Shown here: piece after piece, positions 39,567 to 49,759 of the stretch | How the letters are laid out: each line of letters begins with the position of its first letter | How positions within the stretch are numbered: the first letter of the stretch is position 1 | Source: CAVTJX01 sp963735175 | GTDB lineage: Bacteria; Electryoneota; RPQS01 | Direction: 5' to 3' | NCBI GenBank assembly: GCA_963735175.1 | Contig: CAVTJX010000016.1 | Span: forward strand, 496,001-560,000 | DNA: 64,000 bases | The notes under the pieces: generated by a model | What the model was told of the DNA's origin: nothing | Seen by the model: only the letters and a program-made list of their open reading frames with translations | Database searches by the model: none | Made by a program: the position numbers and the translations under genes

Positions 39567-40816
39567 TGTTTGCCATTATCCTCGTGCTCCTCTTCGCCCT
39601 CACCGCGAATGCACAGTCCCTCGATCCCCAGGCCGTGACCCGCGTCGGGATTCACAGCCTCGATGAAGAAGGCGTGGGCATGCTCGGCTGGAATCCGGCG
39701 GCGCTCGGTCCCGATCGCGCGGACAACCATGACCGTGGAACTGCCGTCGTTCAACATGGCCGTCGGCAACAACGCCTTCGGCGTCGGTTTCTACAACGAC
39801 AAGTTTACGGGCGACGGCACGAAAGAACTCACGGACAACGACAAGAGCGAGATTCTCGACGCCATCCCCGACGATGGCATGGCCCTGAATTTCCATGCCG
39901 CCGCGCCGGGTCTCGGCTTCACCTATAACAACTTCGGCTTCCGCGTCGGTGTGGAATCGTCCTCGCGCGGCTGCCTGCCGAAAGATTTCGCCCGTCTCCT
40001 GCTCTATGGCAACGAACTCAACCGGCGCTATACGATTGGCGATCTGCTGGGTGAAGGCCAGGTCTATGCGGATTACGGCGCCGGCTACGCCTACAAGTTC
40101 GATCAGTCCTATCTGCCGGAAATCTACGCCGGGATCTCCCTTCACTACTATCAGGGACTCTCGATGGCGAAGACCGAGCGCACCGACGGCAGCTTCACGT
40201 TTTCCGACGTCGTGGGCGAAACAACGATCCAGACGGAGGGCGTGATCCACAGCGTTACCTCGCTGCAGCGGCGACGGCGTCGGCTTCGACCTCGGCGGCA
40301 TGGCCGTCATCAACCCGCAGTGGGAAGTCGGCCTGGCCCTGCGCCAGATCGGCGCCAAGCTCACCTGGGACGTCGAAGACAACAACGTCCAGACGTGGTA
40401 TTCCGACAGCTCCAGCATCACAACGAACGGTGGCGAACCCGACTTCCACGAGGTCGATACCACCTACGGCGGCGGCACGGTGGAGACCAAGCTGCCGCTC
40501 ATCATTCAGATGAACGGCCTCTACCGTCCACTGCCCAGGCTCACCGTGCTGGGCGATATGGCAATCCGCACCACGACGACCAGTCAGGGCAAGGGTGGTG
40601 TGGAAGTCGGCGTGGCCGGACAGTACAAGCTGGGCGGCTTCTTCGTGCCGCAAATCGGTATTTCCCTCGGCGGCCCGTTCGGTTCGAAATTCGGCTTCGG
40701 CACCGGCTTCCATTTCAGCCATTACGATCTGGATCTCGGCACCAGTTGGGTCGGCGGCGCGTTCAACGGCGCGAAGGGCGTAGGCTTCGGCCTCTCGCCA
40801 GCGCCTCAAGTTCTGA
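39566..40816 (+). CDS. outer-membrane beta-barrel-like protein, DUF5723/PorV-like (three +1 frame breaks)
   Basis: About 415 aa joined. Signal peptide MFAIILVLLFALTANAQ, then the start of a PorV/FadL-type barrel (GVGMLGWNPAALG). Breaks near 39718, 40262 and 40790 each drop one base; corrected frames read TVELPSFNMAVGNNAFGVGF, then GDGVGFDLGGMAVINPQWE, and finally SRQRLKF with a terminal Phe, as outer-membrane barrels commonly have. The text LTDNDKSEILDAIPDDGMALN resembles DUF5723 proteins; this is by eye. The terminator at 40839 supports the end at 40816. Coupled to the preceding lipoprotein. Confidence 0.7.
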
Positions 40817-40838
40817 TCTGTCCCTCGTTATCTACGGC

Positions 40839-40873
40839 AAACGCCGCGCATCACAGCGCGGCGTTTATTTTTT
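40839..40873 (+). terminator. intrinsic terminator of the lipoprotein/barrel pair
   Basis: Stem AAACGCCGCGC/GCGCGGCGTTT with loop ATCACA and a following ATTTTTTG tract, 23 bp after the corrected stop codon. Confidence 0.85.
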
Positions 40874-40988
40874 GAGAAATGAAGAAAACTGTTGCAGGAA
40901 GGGATGGTTCTGTGGTATATTGAAATGATCGGTCGATCAAGCTGTGGACAACTCGAAAATTCTCAGCGGATTGTAACGGAGCGTGCCG

Positions 40989-42375
40989 ATGCGAAGCAGA
41001 ATCCCGGCCCTGATAATTGCCCTTTACGCCTTCAGCGTACCTCTAACGGCTGAGTATGTTTTGGAAACGGACTACGAAGTCCACTTTCCTCGAGGTATAA
41101 GTTGGGATATCCGCTGCGTTATGAACGATTCTACGTATGCCACTGTCTGGGCCTTGGGCGACACGATCTATTGGAACACGGAACCGGGCGGGGCGGTGTC
41201 ACGGTTTCGGGCGTCATTCAGTTACAGCAGCGAATATGACTTTTGGGAATCTCCGCCCGAAGTGGCATGGATCCGACTATCGAATCGTCCAGACGATTAT
41301 TGTGCCGTCTGGAAACGATGCCGGCGTCATATGTCAGGAATGGAACATTGGGACTTTTCCGATGATTACATTTTACTGATCTGTGATCTGTCCTCATCAG
41401 AAGGTATTGGCATCGAGGTCGGTAGATGGGGGTTATTCTTACAGCGTTGTAGGTCATCATTCGGCATCGGTCTGGCTCAGTCCTTTTGAGGCACAACCCA
41501 GTTTGCCCGCACTTACGCAATCTCTGTACTTTTGTAGATATGAAGACGAAATGCCAAACAGCATGTTGGGATCTATTCAATCATCCGCTGCATGGGTCTT
41601 GCGAATGATCCCTCCGTATTCAACCGGAGCATTCCTCAACGCTGGAAACCTAAGTTTCTTTCAGACGGAAGTCTTGGGTTACGTCTTTGGCGGCTCTTAT
41701 TATGAAGATTGGGATCCTTTCGAACCGGGATTCATCCATCGGGAATGGGTAGGCCGGAAGAATTTCACCCCCATGCCTACCCGCGTGGACTCCACACATG
41801 GTTATTACGCTCTGGCACAAAAGGACGCGTCGGGCACGGCCCGCCTGATAACCAATCAGGGATGGGCACTGGATTACACGACATTGGCGCCCCTGTGGCA
41901 TAATCCGGCAATTGATGCCAGGGATGCTTTCGCTGTTCAGATTGAGTCGGGAGCGAATGAACAGCTCTTCATCCATAACGATAACGGACGGTTTGCGGTC
42001 TATGACGCCACCGATGGCAACCTCGCGGACTGGACGACACCGATCATTGGATCGCCCCGATACGTTTTAAAACTGCCCGCAGGAGCTGCGGTGGTGGCCT
42101 ATTCCAACACGGATTCAACTGCACGCGTGTACCGCGTGCACTCAATTGAAGCTCCCGGGCTGACGTGTTCGTATTACCCCGGTGATCCCCGGCGTATAAT
42201 CCTCCGCTGGCCACGGGTAGGGACAGCGCTTGCCTACGAAATCTATTCGGGATCAACTACCGGAACAGTTAGCTCCCTTGAGACGACGGTGCGAGCCCCC
42301 GCCTCGGCCTGTACCCTGTCCGTTTACGATGCGACCCGTTTCTATCAGATGGTGCCGGTGATGCCGACGCCATAA
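40989..42375 (+). CDS. secreted protein with C-terminal FN3-like module (one +1 frame break)
   Basis: About 460 aa joined. Signal peptide MRSRIPALIIALYAFSVPLTA. The body alternates short beta strands with Trp/Tyr-rich motifs (TIYWNTEPGG; YSVVGHHSASVWLSPFE; RLITNQGWALDYTTLAPLW), suggesting a beta-propeller or sandwich, and ends with an FN3-like module (LRWPRVGTALAYEIYSGSTTG ... FYQMVPVMP) like those of the two proteases. The frame moves by one base near 41400 (ICDLSSSE to KVLASRSVDGG). A+T content is higher than its neighbours (many TTT/AAT codons), possibly acquired. Function unknown. Confidence 0.6.
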
Positions 42376-42400
42376 TCATTGGTGGGAGTACTAATAGAGA

Positions 42401-42435
42401 ACCGCCGCCCGGTGATTGCCGGGCGGCGGTTTTTT
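42401..42435 (+). terminator. intrinsic terminator
   Basis: Twelve-bp stem ACCGCCGCCCGG/CCGGGCGGCGGT with loop TGATTG and six T, 25 bp after the preceding stop codon. Confidence 0.9.
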
Positions 42436-42444
42436 ACTCATCGC

Positions 42445-42554
42445 CTACTAGCCAACCCGCTCCTGCGGGTTGGATGCACCACCGTGGATTGTGTGAATTC
42501 GCGAATGCGTACGATGCAAACAAATCCAGCCCGCGGGAGCGGGCTGGCTAGTAG
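42445..42554. repeat. REPIN-like inverted pair of palindromes
   Basis: Two 31-nt arms, 42445-42475 and 42524-42554, are reverse complements with three or four mismatches and are 48 bp apart. Each arm begins CTACTAGCCA at its outer end and contains its own hairpin (CCAACCCGC/GCGGGTTGG on the left, CCAGCCCGC/GCGGGCTGG on the right). Nothing coding lies between them. Confidence 0.75.
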
Positions 42555-42616
42555 AATGGTGGAACGAAAAACGGCGGCCCGCTCAGGTCAGCCGCTCTTC
42601 ATTCCTCGTTCTTCGT

Positions 42617-43694
42617 TTACTTCGGCACTCGGATTACCAGCGCGAGGCCGAGCACACCAAAGACGATGTTACCCGCCCACGCCGCGATTAGCGGCTGCAG
42701 CGTGCCGTGGTAGCCCATGAATCTTCCCCACCTGCATAAAGCCGAAATAGACAAAACACACCAGCAGCGACATTCCGAAGCCGAGTACCAGCCCGCCGCG
42801 ACGGCGGAAAGCGGCGAACGGCACGCCGAAAAGCACGATGATCACCGCCGAGAACGGCTGCGAAATCTTGAACGCGAGATCGACGATCCACTTGCTCGCG
42901 CGCACGCCGCTGGCCTGCATCCGCAGAATCAGGTTGCGCAGGTCAATGTAATTCATTTCCTCGGGCAGAATATTCACGCGCGAGAGATCGTCCGGCGTTA
43001 CCGCAAGATCGTCGCGTTCCATCGAATCGAGCCGCGTGACTGCCAACACCGGCGCGGAGAAATCGCGGACCTGCACATTTACCAGTGTCCAGTGATCGCC
43101 CCGGTAGCGGATGGCGTCTGCCGTAATCCGCTTCTTCAACACGCCGTCCACGAACGTGTGCAGGTTGATCCGGTCACCCGCCTTCTCTTGCGGGTTATAA
43201 CTCTCCATTTTGAGAAACTCGTTCTGCCCGACCTGCATATACAGCCGGCCTTGGCGCGTGGATGCCGTCGACGCCCCCTTCTTTACTTGCACGCGATACA
43301 TGTCTTCGCGTTCGTGATTGGCCGCGGGCACCACCGTTTCGCCGAAGACCAGCGTCGCCATGCTAAGCGGAATCGCCACCCCCATCAGCAACCACAAAAT
43401 ACGCCACAGACTGTAACCCGTCGACTGCATCGCCGTCAGTTCGTTGCGATAGACGAAGCCGCCCACCGTGAACAGCGTCCCCAGCAGCACCGACACCGGC
43501 AGCGTGAGATAGACGATATACGGCACGTACAAATAATAGTAGCGGCCGATGACCCCCCAGCCGACCTTGGCGTCGATGAACTTATCCAGATGCTCGGTGG
43601 CGTCTACGGTGACGAAGATCACCACGCTCGCGCCCAGCGCAAACAGAAAATACTGCAGGAAGCGGCGCAGGATGTATTGGTCGAGCTGTTTCAT
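42617..43694 (-). CDS. LptF/LptG-family LPS export permease (one +1 frame break)
   Basis: Inner-membrane subunit of the LPS transport ABC complex. MKQLDQYILRRFLQYFLFALG begins helix 1; TLPVSVLLGTLFTVG is helix 3, a periplasmic beta-jellyroll-like domain follows (about residues 110-255), and three C-terminal helices close it. Near 42708 the frame moves by one base, giving YHGTLQPLIAAWAGNIVFG and the last helix, ending VIRVPK; without this the last helix is lost. The start overlaps the gltX stop (ATGA). The second family member lies at 48292. Confidence 0.87.
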
Positions 43695-45133
43695 GCCGGC
43701 AGCAGTTCGCGCAGCGCTTTGTCCACGCGGCGCAGCACCGTCTCCCGCCCCAGAACATCCATCACTTCAAAGAGGCCGGGGCTGACGGTCTTGCCGGTCA
43801 GCGCCAGCCGCAGCGGATGAATGAGTTTCCCCGCCCCGAGACCGTGCGCGGCGCAGAGGGCCCGCAAATGCGACTCGAGGTTCACCGGTTCAAAGGGCGT
43901 CAGTGGTTCCAACTCCGCGCGGTACGCGCGCAGCGCATCGCCCACCTGCGGATCGGCATAGTGTTTTGTCACGCCCGCCGGGTCATAGCCTTCGGGATCG
44001 GTGAAGAAGTACGCGTGATCGACGTAGAGATCCCGGGGCAGACGGATGCGCGGTTTTGCCAAGGGCCAGATTCGCCCCAGCGCCTCGCGGTTCACGGGCA
44101 GGCCGTCGGCAAAGCCCATCAAATAATCCAACGCCGCCTCGTCCGGAAGCAGCCGCAGATGCTCGCCGTTCATCCATTCGAGCTTGGCGATATCGAAGAT
44201 CGCTCCCGCCTTGGCCACGCGTTCGAGCGAGAATTCGCGGATCAGTTCCTCCACCGTGAAAATCTCGCGGTCGTCCGCCGGATGCCAGCCGAGCAGCGCC
44301 ACAAAATTGAGCAGCGCCTGCGGCAGGATGCCCTTTTTGCGATAATCCTCCACGGCGACGTCGCCCATCCGCTTCGACATCTTACTGCGGTCGGGATTGA
44401 GCAGGAGCGGCAGGTGCGCAAACTGCGGGGATTCCCAGCCGAAGAACTGGTAGAGCAGCACGTGCTTGGGCGTGGACGGCAGCCATTCCTCGCCGCGGAT
44501 CACGTGGCTGATGCGCATGCCGTGGTCGTCTACGACATTGGCAAGATGATATGTGGGAAAGCCATCCGACTTCACCAGCACCTGATCGTCGATGGTTTCG
44601 GTATCGAATTTCACCATCCCGCGAATCGCGTCGTCGATGGTCACACTTCCCAAACGCGGCACCGCCATGCGCCAGACATGCGGCTCGCCGGACTCCACGC
44701 GGGCATGCGCCACCTCCGGAGTAATCGCGCGACAGCGGCGGTCGTACATCGGCACGTGGCCGGACGCTTGTTGAGCGGCGCGCATCGATTCCAGGGTTTG
44801 CGCGGAGCAGAAGCAGGGATACGCGTGTCCGTCCCGCGCCAATTCCGTTATGTGTTCGCGATATATCGTCAGCCGCTGCGACTGCACGTACGGTCCGTGC
44901 GCGCCTCCCTGGAACGGGCCTTCGTCAAATTCCAGTCCGAGCCAGGCAAAGGCGGCGAGCAAATTCTCCACCGCGCCCTCCACCTTGCGGGTCTGGTCGG
45001 TGTCCTCGATCCGCAGAATGAATCGCCCCCCTCCCCGGCGGGCGAAGAGATAGTTGTAAAGCGCGGAGCGCAACCCGCCCACGTGCAGGTAACCGGTGGG
45101 GCTGGGCGCAAAGCGGACGCGAATCTCAGACAT
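43691..45133 (-). CDS. gltX: glutamyl-tRNA synthetase
   Basis: Charges tRNA-Glu (or tRNA-Gln where discriminating). 480 aa from ATG 45133, intact. Class I signature APSPTGYLHVGGLRSALYN (HIGH equivalent) near residue 8 and KMSKRMGD (KMSKS equivalent). IEDTDQTR and the GEEWLPSTPKHVLLYQ motifs are present. The longer frame to 45199 adds an unrelated leader and is rejected. It overlaps the small membrane protein by 8 bp and LptF/G by 4 bp. Confidence 0.96.
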   Translation of the reverse strand: MSEIRVRFAPSPTGYLHVGGLRSALYNYLFARRGGGRFILRIEDTDQTRKVEGAVENLLAAFAWLGLEFDEGPFQGGAHGPYVQSQRLTIYREHITELARDGHAYPCFCSAQTLESMRAAQQASGHVPMYDRRCRAITPEVAHARVESGEPHVWRMAVPRLGSVTIDDAIRGMVKFDTETIDDQVLVKSDGFPTYHLANVVDDHGMRISHVIRGEEWLPSTPKHVLLYQFFGWESPQFAHLPLLLNPDRSKMSKRMGDVAVEDYRKKGILPQALLNFVALLGWHPADDREIFTVEELIREFSLERVAKAGAIFDIAKLEWMNGEHLRLLPDEAALDYLMGFADGLPVNREALGRIWPLAKPRIRLPRDLYVDHAYFFTDPEGYDPAGVTKHYADPQVGDALRAYRAELEPLTPFEPVNLESHLRALCAAHGLGAGKLIHPLRLALTGKTVSPGLFEVMDVLGRETVLRRVDKALRELLPA

Positions 45134-45512
45134 GCTCCTCATCCTCCACTGGCGAATCGTCGGCGGCATCGCTTGCCATGCCGCGCACGGTATCCCCACT
45201 CAAGTGTACTTCAATGCCCCCGAACAGGCGGGAAATCCAATTGTAGAAGACAGCCATCAGCACCCCGGCGAAGGCGAAGATGAGCGAGAAGACTAAACCC
45301 ACGACAACCGCGAGCAGCACAATCGCCGCGCCGCTCATCGTAACCATCTGCTGCGCCTCGGGCGGCAGCAACGAACTGCCCGTCGGACTCGACGACAACG
45401 ACTTGAAGAGAATCGCTTCGATCAGACCGAAGACGAAGCCCGCCACCAACCCCAGAAAAAAGCTGATGCGGACCACGCTCATCGGCTCGATGCGTTGAAT
45501 TTCACGCTTCAT
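45126..45512 (-). CDS. small two-helix membrane protein, DUF3566-like
   Basis: 128 aa with two strong membrane segments (RISFFLGLVAGFVFGLIEAIL; GAAIVLLAVVVGLVFSLIFAF) and an acidic C-terminus (DDSPVEDEEHV). The beginning REIQRIEPMSVVRIS and YNWISRLFGGIEV resemble DUF3566-type proteins, by eye. It overlaps gltX and the PEGA gene by a few bases, so it belongs to the same operon. Function unknown. Confidence 0.65.
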   Translation of the reverse strand: MKREIQRIEPMSVVRISFFLGLVAGFVFGLIEAILFKSLSSSPTGSSLLPPEAQQMVTMSGAAIVLLAVVVGLVFSLIFAFAGVLMAVFYNWISRLFGGIEVHLSGDTVRGMASDAADDSPVEDEEHV

Positions 45513-46153
45513 CGCATCCTGCCTTTACCCGATCGCGGCAAGGTCTCGTAAGTCACGGGCCGCAGGGTGATGTCGGATTGCGACTGTGCCGGATCGATGG
45601 TCACGTTCTTAAAAGCCCGCGAGCCATCCGGCCAGCGCGCCTGCAAATGATGCAATCCCGGTTCCATCAGCAGCGTGGCCGGAGTGTGTAATGTCAATTC
45701 CTGGTCATCCACAGAGATCGCGGCACTGTCGGGAATGGAACCGATATGCAGAATCCGCCATTGCCAGTCCTGCGTCTTGCCGCTGACCACCGGCAGTTCG
45801 CGACGGTCGCCGCGCGTAATGGGGGCCATCAGAAATGTGACACGCGTGGTGTCGCCGGCGCGCACGCGCACGCCCTGTGTCGGCGGAATCGGCCGATGGC
45901 CGTCAAGCCGCAGGCTGACGATGAACGAATCCGCCGGCAGGTTCGACAGGAACGCCGCTGTCAACAAATCGGTCGGCCGCTTGTTGAGAATGACCTCGGC
46001 CCCGGACGGGTGGGAGGTCACGATCAGCACCCCGGCCTCGCGGGTCAGGATCGCCCACACGCCCCAGAGCAGAGCGAGCACCATGCCGAAGCTGGAGAGG
46101 CTGAGGCCGATGACCACCCGGCGGCGGTGAGGTATGTCACTCGTGAGAGTCAT
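45509..46153 (-). CDS. membrane-anchored PEGA-domain protein
   Basis: 214 aa from ATG 46153 (MTLTSDIPHRRRVVIG). One N-terminal transmembrane helix (LSLSSFGMVLALLWGVWAIL), then two PEGA-type beta modules: GVLIVTSHPSGAEVILNKRPTD and a second, more diverged one (IPDSAAISVDDQELTLHTPATLLMEPGLH, read in two halves). PEGA modules are usually periplasmic or surface structures. Stop overlaps the next start (ATGA). Confidence 0.78.
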   Translation of the reverse strand: MTLTSDIPHRRRVVIGLSLSSFGMVLALLWGVWAILTREAGVLIVTSHPSGAEVILNKRPTDLLTAAFLSNLPADSFIVSLRLDGHRPIPPTQGVRVRAGDTTRVTFLMAPITRGDRRELPVVSGKTQDWQWRILHIGSIPDSAAISVDDQELTLHTPATLLMEPGLHHLQARWPDGSRAFKNVTIDPAQSQSDITLRPVTYETLPRSGKGRMR

Positions 46154-46198
46154 GTGAGGAATTGCGCTCCGAGCCAAAGGTCAGGTTCCCGCGGATAG

Positions 46199-47140
46199 CT
46201 ACTTGCCATCGCGGCACTGCCGGGAAAGCTCCATCGTTAAGTAATCGAACAGCGACCAAACATCTGTTGTGGCCGGCGTCGCGCCCACCGAGGGCGGCGC
46301 GAGCATCACGCGGATGCCGGTGTCTTTCGCCAGCACCGCCGGCATGCGTTCCGAGGTGAACGGTTCGCGCAGGAAAATCGCGATCCGGTAGCCGCGAATT
46401 TTGGCTTCGAGTTTCGCCAGGTCCAGCGGCGACGGTTCGGCCCCCGGCGCGGGATTTACAGTCCCCGCGATCACAAGGTGAAAATCGCGCGCGAAGTAGT
46501 CCCAACTGGGATGCGCAGATACCAGCGCCGCATCCGCGCACGCCGTCAATCGCGCCTGCCAAATGTTCAGGGCGCTGTCGATGCGCGCTGCGAACCACTC
46601 GGTGTTGTGCTCGTAAGCATCGGCATGGGCCGGGTTGACGCGGATTAAGCCGTCGCGGATGGTGGCCGCGACGATTTTCAGATTCGTCGGCCCCAGCCAG
46701 TAATGCGGATTTCCGCGCGGATGCGCATCGTGATCGTCGTGGGTACGTCCGGCGTCGTGAATCAGCGGCACGCCCTGGTCGCAGGACACAACCACGAGGC
46801 CGTCACTCCCTGCACTCGCCGTCACACGGTCCGCCCAGATGTCGAGGCCGGCGCCGACTTTCAGAAAGAGGTCGGCCTGCTTTACCTCCGCAAGCTGTGC
46901 GGGCAGGATCTCAAAGCCGTGCGGGTCTTGATCCGCGCGGCACAGCGCCGTTACCGTCACCCACTCCCCGCCGACTTCCCGCGCCACCGCCGCGAGATCC
47001 GTGGTTGACGCCACGACTTTCACAGGCTCGGCCTGGACCGCAGCGGTGCATAGTGTCGTAATTAAGACCAGCACCGGGCAGATTCCGCGTCGTTTCTGCC
47101 CTTTCTCATTTCTCATTTCTGCTTTTTCATTTTGTGACAA
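46199..47140 (-). CDS. metal ABC transporter substrate-binding protein (ZnuA/TroA-like)
   Basis: 313 aa, periplasmic binding protein for zinc or manganese. Signal segment GICPVLVLITTLCTAAVQA. Metal ligands: His in DQDPHGFEI, the His/Asp-rich loop THDDHDAHPRGNPHYWLGP, His in VSAHPSWDYF, and a C-terminal Asp. The loop suggests zinc. The N-terminal NEKAEMRNEKGQK is a low-complexity leader; ATG 47116 is a good alternative start. No ABC permease or ATPase gene follows; it heads an operon with PEGA, gltX and LptF/G instead. Confidence 0.85.
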   Translation of the reverse strand: MSQNEKAEMRNEKGQKRRGICPVLVLITTLCTAAVQAEPVKVVASTTDLAAVAREVGGEWVTVTALCRADQDPHGFEILPAQLAEVKQADLFLKVGAGLDIWADRVTASAGSDGLVVVSCDQGVPLIHDAGRTHDDHDAHPRGNPHYWLGPTNLKIVAATIRDGLIRVNPAHADAYEHNTEWFAARIDSALNIWQARLTACADAALVSAHPSWDYFARDFHLVIAGTVNPAPGAEPSPLDLAKLEAKIRGYRIAIFLREPFTSERMPAVLAKDTGIRVMLAPPSVGATPATTDVWSLFDYLTMELSRQCRDGK

Positions 47141-47218
47141 GCCCCCAAGCCAGAAGATCCGCTTAGGGGCATTATAAAAAACTCATCAGTATTCCAATGG
47201 GTAGCTTTGCGGATGCGT

Positions 47219-47698
47219 TCAGCCTGCGCTGTTATAGGCCTGCTGCAGCGTCGCGATCTCCAGCTTCCGCATCTTCAGAAGGGCCTGCATCACGGCGTTC
47301 GCTTTGGCCGGATTCGGGTCGCTCATCAGTTTGCCGAGATTCGCCGGCACAACTTGCCACGACAATCCGTATTTGTCTTTCAGCCACCCGCACATGCTGG
47401 GCTCGCCGCCGCCGCTTGTGAGCTGCTCCCAGTAGCGGTCGATTTCATCCTGCGTCTCGCAGTTCACGGCCAGCGAAATGGCTTCGGTGAACGTGAACAT
47501 GGGTCCGCCGTTGATCGCGACAAACTCCTGCCCTTCAAGCTGAAAGGAAATCGTCAACACCGACCCCGCGGGACCGGGACCCGCCTCGCCATAGCGGGTG
47601 ACGTCTAATATCTTCGAGTTCTTGAAAAGCGACGTATAAAACTTGACGGCGTCTTCGGCCTGATGATCAAACCACAAATTCGTGACGATCTTTTGCAT
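47219..47698 (-). CDS. VOC-family (PhnB-like) glyoxalase-fold protein
   Basis: 159 aa, intact. It begins MQKIVTNLWFDHQAEDAVKFYTSLF and contains FVAINGGPMFTFTEAISLAVNC, YWEQLTSGG and CGWLKDKYGLSWQVVP, the pattern of the PhnB/3-demethylubiquinone-methyltransferase-like VOC subgroup. Such proteins form beta-alpha-beta-beta-beta metal sites; enzymatic role unproven. Single gene; tRNA-Ser lies 45 bp upstream on the same strand. Confidence 0.88.
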   Translation of the reverse strand: MQKIVTNLWFDHQAEDAVKFYTSLFKNSKILDVTRYGEAGPGPAGSVLTISFQLEGQEFVAINGGPMFTFTEAISLAVNCETQDEIDRYWEQLTSGGGEPSMCGWLKDKYGLSWQVVPANLGKLMSDPNPAKANAVMQALLKMRKLEIATLQQAYNSAG

Positions 47699-47742
47699 GA
47701 TCCATCCCGATAATTTCTTGAATAAACCAGCAAATACTGTTG

Positions 47743-47833
<91 letters not shown>

Positions 47834-48002
47834 CCGAAAAAATCCGAAACTCTGACTCGAATTTCGTATTTCGAATTTTCCTCAGCTTGCGGAAAATCGA
47901 CGCCGTGCTTCGATACGTTCAACATCGCTTTGGTAGGATCCCACGAAAAGCGGTATTGCAAAGCTCATGCCCCCAAGCTCTTTACCCTGATTCTTCCGAT
48001 TG

Positions 48003-48086
48003 CGGAGGACGGGGGACTCGAACCCCCAAGGGCTTACGCCCGGCGGTTTTCAAGACCGCTGCCTTACCAGTTAGGTCTAGTCCTCC
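48003..48086 (-). tRNA. tRNA-Ser (anticodon TGA)
   Basis: Acceptor GGAGGAC/GTCCTCC, anticodon stem GCGGT/ACCGC with loop CTTGAAA (anticodon TGA), variable arm GGGCGTAAGCCC, T arm GGGGG-TTCGAGT-CCCCC. The D arm (GACCTAACTGGTAAGGC) is unusual for Ser, with one stem mismatch. Confidence 0.85.
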
Positions 48087-48291
48087 CCCGGGTGGGCACT
48101 CGGAAAGCTTACAAATATAGGAGATCCGAGGATGAAAATCAACAAAATTTCCCTTATCTTTATCTTATTCGCCGCGCTGCTGCCTTCCCGCGGCCCAGAG
48201 TAACACGTAACTCTTGATTTATTTAAGCGTTTCAGTCCGCCGCAGGCAGATTTCGCTTTGCGGACGTTTCAGCGTTCAGCGTTTTCCCCCA

Positions 48292-49759
48292 GTGATCCTC
48301 TTCCGCTATCTCCTGCGCGAGTTCATCGCCCCCTTTGTCTTCAGCCTCAGCTTGATCATCTTCCTGTTCGTCATGAACTTATTGTTCCAGATGTTAGGAA
48401 GAATTGCCGGTAAAGGGCTGCCGACCAATACGATTATTGAGTTCTTCCTGCTCAATTTGGCGTGGATGATTGCGCTTGCTGTGCCCATGGCGGTCCTCGT
48501 GGGGACCCTCACCGGCTATGCCCGGCTCTCCTCCGATGGCGAAATTACCGCACTGAAGTCTTCCGGCGCCGGTCAGGCGCGCCTCTTGGCCCCTGCACTG
48601 CTGATGGGCATGCTCTTCGCAGCGACGGTCATGTTGTTTAACGATCAGTTGCTGCCGCAGATGAATCACCGCTCGCGCCAGCTTCAAGCCGATATCCGCC
48701 GCAAGAAACCCACGTTGGTGCTGGAATCGGGCGTCTTTCTCTCGGACATTCCCGGCTACGTGCTCATCGCCCGCGACGTCAACCAGCAGACCTCGCAATT
48801 GAATGACCTCGTGGTCTATCAGGAAAACGATCCCGAATTCAATACCACGATTACGGCCAAGCACGGGATCCTGCGTTACGAAGAAGCGATTGAGAGTTTC
48901 GAGTTCGAACTCGCGGACGGCCAAATCGACCGCGCTTCCAAGCGCAAGCCCTCGGAATTTCAAACCACGGCCTTCGAGAGCGCCGATCTTCCGCATCGCC
49001 GCGCCCGAAATGTCCCTGCGCCGCACCGAATCATCCTGGCGCGGCGACCGCGAACTGAACACCACGCAGCTCGTCGAGCGCGTCCGCCAATACGAGCGCG
49101 CCGATTCGACCAAAAATAATTTCAAGGACATCAACACCCTTAAGGTCGAGATCCACAAGAAATTTTCGATTCCCGCCGCGTGCATTATCTTCGCCCTGCT
49201 GGGCGCCGTGCTCGGCCAGTGGGTGCGCAAATCCGGCATCGGCGTTTCCGCCGGCTATAGCATTTTCTTCTTCCTCGTCTATTGGGTGTTTCTCATCGGC
49301 GGCGAGGACTTTGCCGACCGCGGCCGCGTGCCGCCGTGGCTCGCGATGTGGTTTCCCAACATGCTCTTCTTCGTGCTCGCGCTGTTCTTGATTCGGCGTG
49401 AGCGCAAGGGAGCGCTCGCCCTCCCCTCGGACTGGCTGGTCCGTCTCTTCACACGTAAGCGCAAGCCGAGGTTCGACGCAATTGAACTGCGATGGCGCCG
49501 CCGCGGAGTGCGCACGCTGGCAGTGTGTCATCCCCGCACGCTCCGCGCGTGCCGGATTCGCATCATTCCGCAAATCCGACCCGCCGGCCTGCGGGACGCG
49601 CTAATAGGACGCTCAGAGACCCATACACGCTGCAGAAGATTGCATTCCGAGCAACAACAAAGGCCGCGACAACCGTCGCGGCCTTCTCGTGCTTCAAATG
49701 TTATGCGAAAACTATTTTCCCTTGTCCCAACCGTCCTGCAGACTAAGCTCCCAATTTGA
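48292..49759 (+). CDS. LptF/LptG-family LPS export permease (one +1 frame break, C-terminus uncertain)
   Basis: Second inner-membrane permease of the Lpt complex. GTG 48292 (VILFRYLLREFIAPFVFSLS) starts helix 1; GLPTNTIIEFFLLNLAWMIALAVPMAVLVG follows the family layout, then the periplasmic domain. Near 48985 the frame moves by one base and continues RTESSWRGDREL, KFSIPAACIIFALLGAVLGQW and the last helices ending LFLIRRERK. The family normally ends about there (near 49410-49480); the open frame runs on to 49759 as arginine-rich sequence, or to 49604 if a second base is surplus. It pairs functionally with the permease at 42617. Confidence 0.83.
49660..49685. terminator. hairpin in the lptF-like 3' region
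   Basis: Eleven-bp stem AAGGCCGCGAC/GTCGCGGCCTT, loop AACC. It lies after the likely end of the permease (+) and 27 bp past the stop of the small minus-strand ORF, so it could serve both. T runs are weak on both sides. Confidence 0.6.

Noticed and set aside
48003..48086. Selenocysteine tRNA
   Set aside because: Anticodon is TGA, not TCA, and the acceptor arm is of ordinary length.
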